This document shows, piece by piece, positions 5,259 through 5,432 of a DNA stretch of 5,432 bases. The notes below the pieces were generated by a model. The model was given only the letters and a program-made list of their open reading frames with translations, had not been told where the DNA came from and searched no databases. Source of the DNA: UBA4719 sp035654835 (lineage in GTDB: Bacteria; Actinomycetota; Actinomycetes; Actinomycetales; Dermatophilaceae). Positions within the stretch are counted from its first letter, which is position 1. Each line of letters starts with the position of its first letter. The stretch is taken from the NCBI GenBank assembly GCA_035654835.1, contig DASRVZ010000169.1, forward strand, positions 1 to 5,432, read 5' to 3'. The translations under genes were made by a program, and so were the position numbers.

Positions 5259-5293
5259 TTGACTACCTCCTTCACGGTGATAGTGTGCGCACG
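5259..5293 (+). promoter_or_regulatory. Leaderless promoter of right gntR
   Basis: TTGACT at 5259-5264, a 16 bp spacer, and TAGTGT at 5281-5286 resemble actinobacterial housekeeping-sigma -35 and -10 boxes. The GTG start follows six bases after the -10, where transcription would be expected to begin. The assignment rests on motif position only. Confidence 0.6.
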
Positions 5294-5432
5294 TGGCACG
5301 CTACCGCGACATCGCCCAAGACCTCAAGACCCGGATCGCTGCCGGCGAATTCGCGCCGGGCGATCAGCTCCCTTCGATCGCCTCGCTGATGGAGCACTAC
5401 AAGGTGCCCGGCCTCAACACGATCCGGCAGGC
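5293..5432 (+). CDS. GntR-family transcriptional regulator, right copy (5' part only)
   Basis: The second copy of the same GntR N-terminus reads rightwards out of the window. All 46 visible codons are identical to the left copy. The winged-HTH signature is seen as AAGEFAPGDQLPS followed by a recognition helix ending NTIRQA. The GTG start at 5293 follows TTGACT (5259-5264), a 16 bp spacer, TAGTGT (5281-5286) and six bases, so the transcript probably starts at or next to the start codon, with no Shine-Dalgarno sequence. The AAGGAGG seen in this region lies on the opposite strand and cannot serve this gene. Whether the two copies remain identical further out cannot be seen. Confidence 0.85.
   Translation, partial: MARYRDIAQDLKTRIAAGEFAPGDQLPSIASLMEHYKVPGLNTIRQ

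Larger units (their letters stand above)
5237..5432. repeat. Right arm of terminal inverted repeat
   Basis: This is the inverted partner of 1-196. It carries the second copy of the gntR promoter and its first 46 codons. The coding part (5293-5432) is identical to the left copy, and the four differences lie in the 56 bp upstream. One of them changes the likely -35 box (TTGACT here, TTGCCT in the left copy). The repeat runs off the window edge. Confidence 0.97.

Overview
This 5.4 kb window looks like an accessory region from a high-GC actinobacterium. The evidence is G+C-rich coding sequence, apparently leaderless promoters (a -10 hexamer six bases before GTG), a short GntR-type regulator, an actinobacterial-style AbrB/RelE-like toxin-antitoxin pair, and a tyrosine-recombinase remnant carrying a DLRHTGNTLAA-type box. 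No rRNA, tRNA or CRISPR array was seen.

Layout. Both ends are the same sequence in inverted orientation: 1-196 matches the reverse complement of 5237-5432 with four mismatches, and the outermost 141 bp are identical. Each end holds the first 46 codons of a GntR-family regulator reading out of the window. Just inside the left repeat is an AT-rich, dif-like 28-mer (195-222). It is followed by an AbrB/MazE-like antitoxin (275-589) and a RelE/ParE-like toxin (586-897) that overlap by four bases. A 236 bp gap with nested inverted repeats follows. Next, on the minus strand, is a HicA toxin (1729-1517) overlapping a HicB-like antitoxin (1520-1134) by four bases; its promoter (about 1733-1776) is covered by palindromes. 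Behind it lies a truncated integrase remnant (1963-1772) that has lost its catalytic His and Tyr, plus a possible 24-codon small ORF (1984-2058).

The largest gene (4991-2214, minus) encodes a soluble PAS-PAS-PAS-PAS-GGDEF-EAL protein for cyclic di-GMP turnover. Its GGDEF motif, RxxD inhibitory site and EAL catalytic motifs all appear intact. Its second and third PAS domains are a clear in-frame tandem duplication with a 366 bp period. About 270 bp without a recognised gene separates it from the right-hand gntR copy.

Interpretation. Two self-contained toxin-antitoxin modules, an integrase relic, a dif-like site and flanking inverted gntR copies suggest a patchwork of mobile-element debris and stability modules beside a c-di-GMP signalling gene. 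The exact 141 bp terminal identity also suggests that this sequence is an assembly-graph contig ending where two inverted copies of one repeat merge. The true repeat therefore probably continues beyond the window. The most unusual observations are the inverted gntR ends, the dif-like site at the repeat boundary, the palindromic hicA promoter and the nested structure at 925-1022. I do not see a clearly new system with a defined function.
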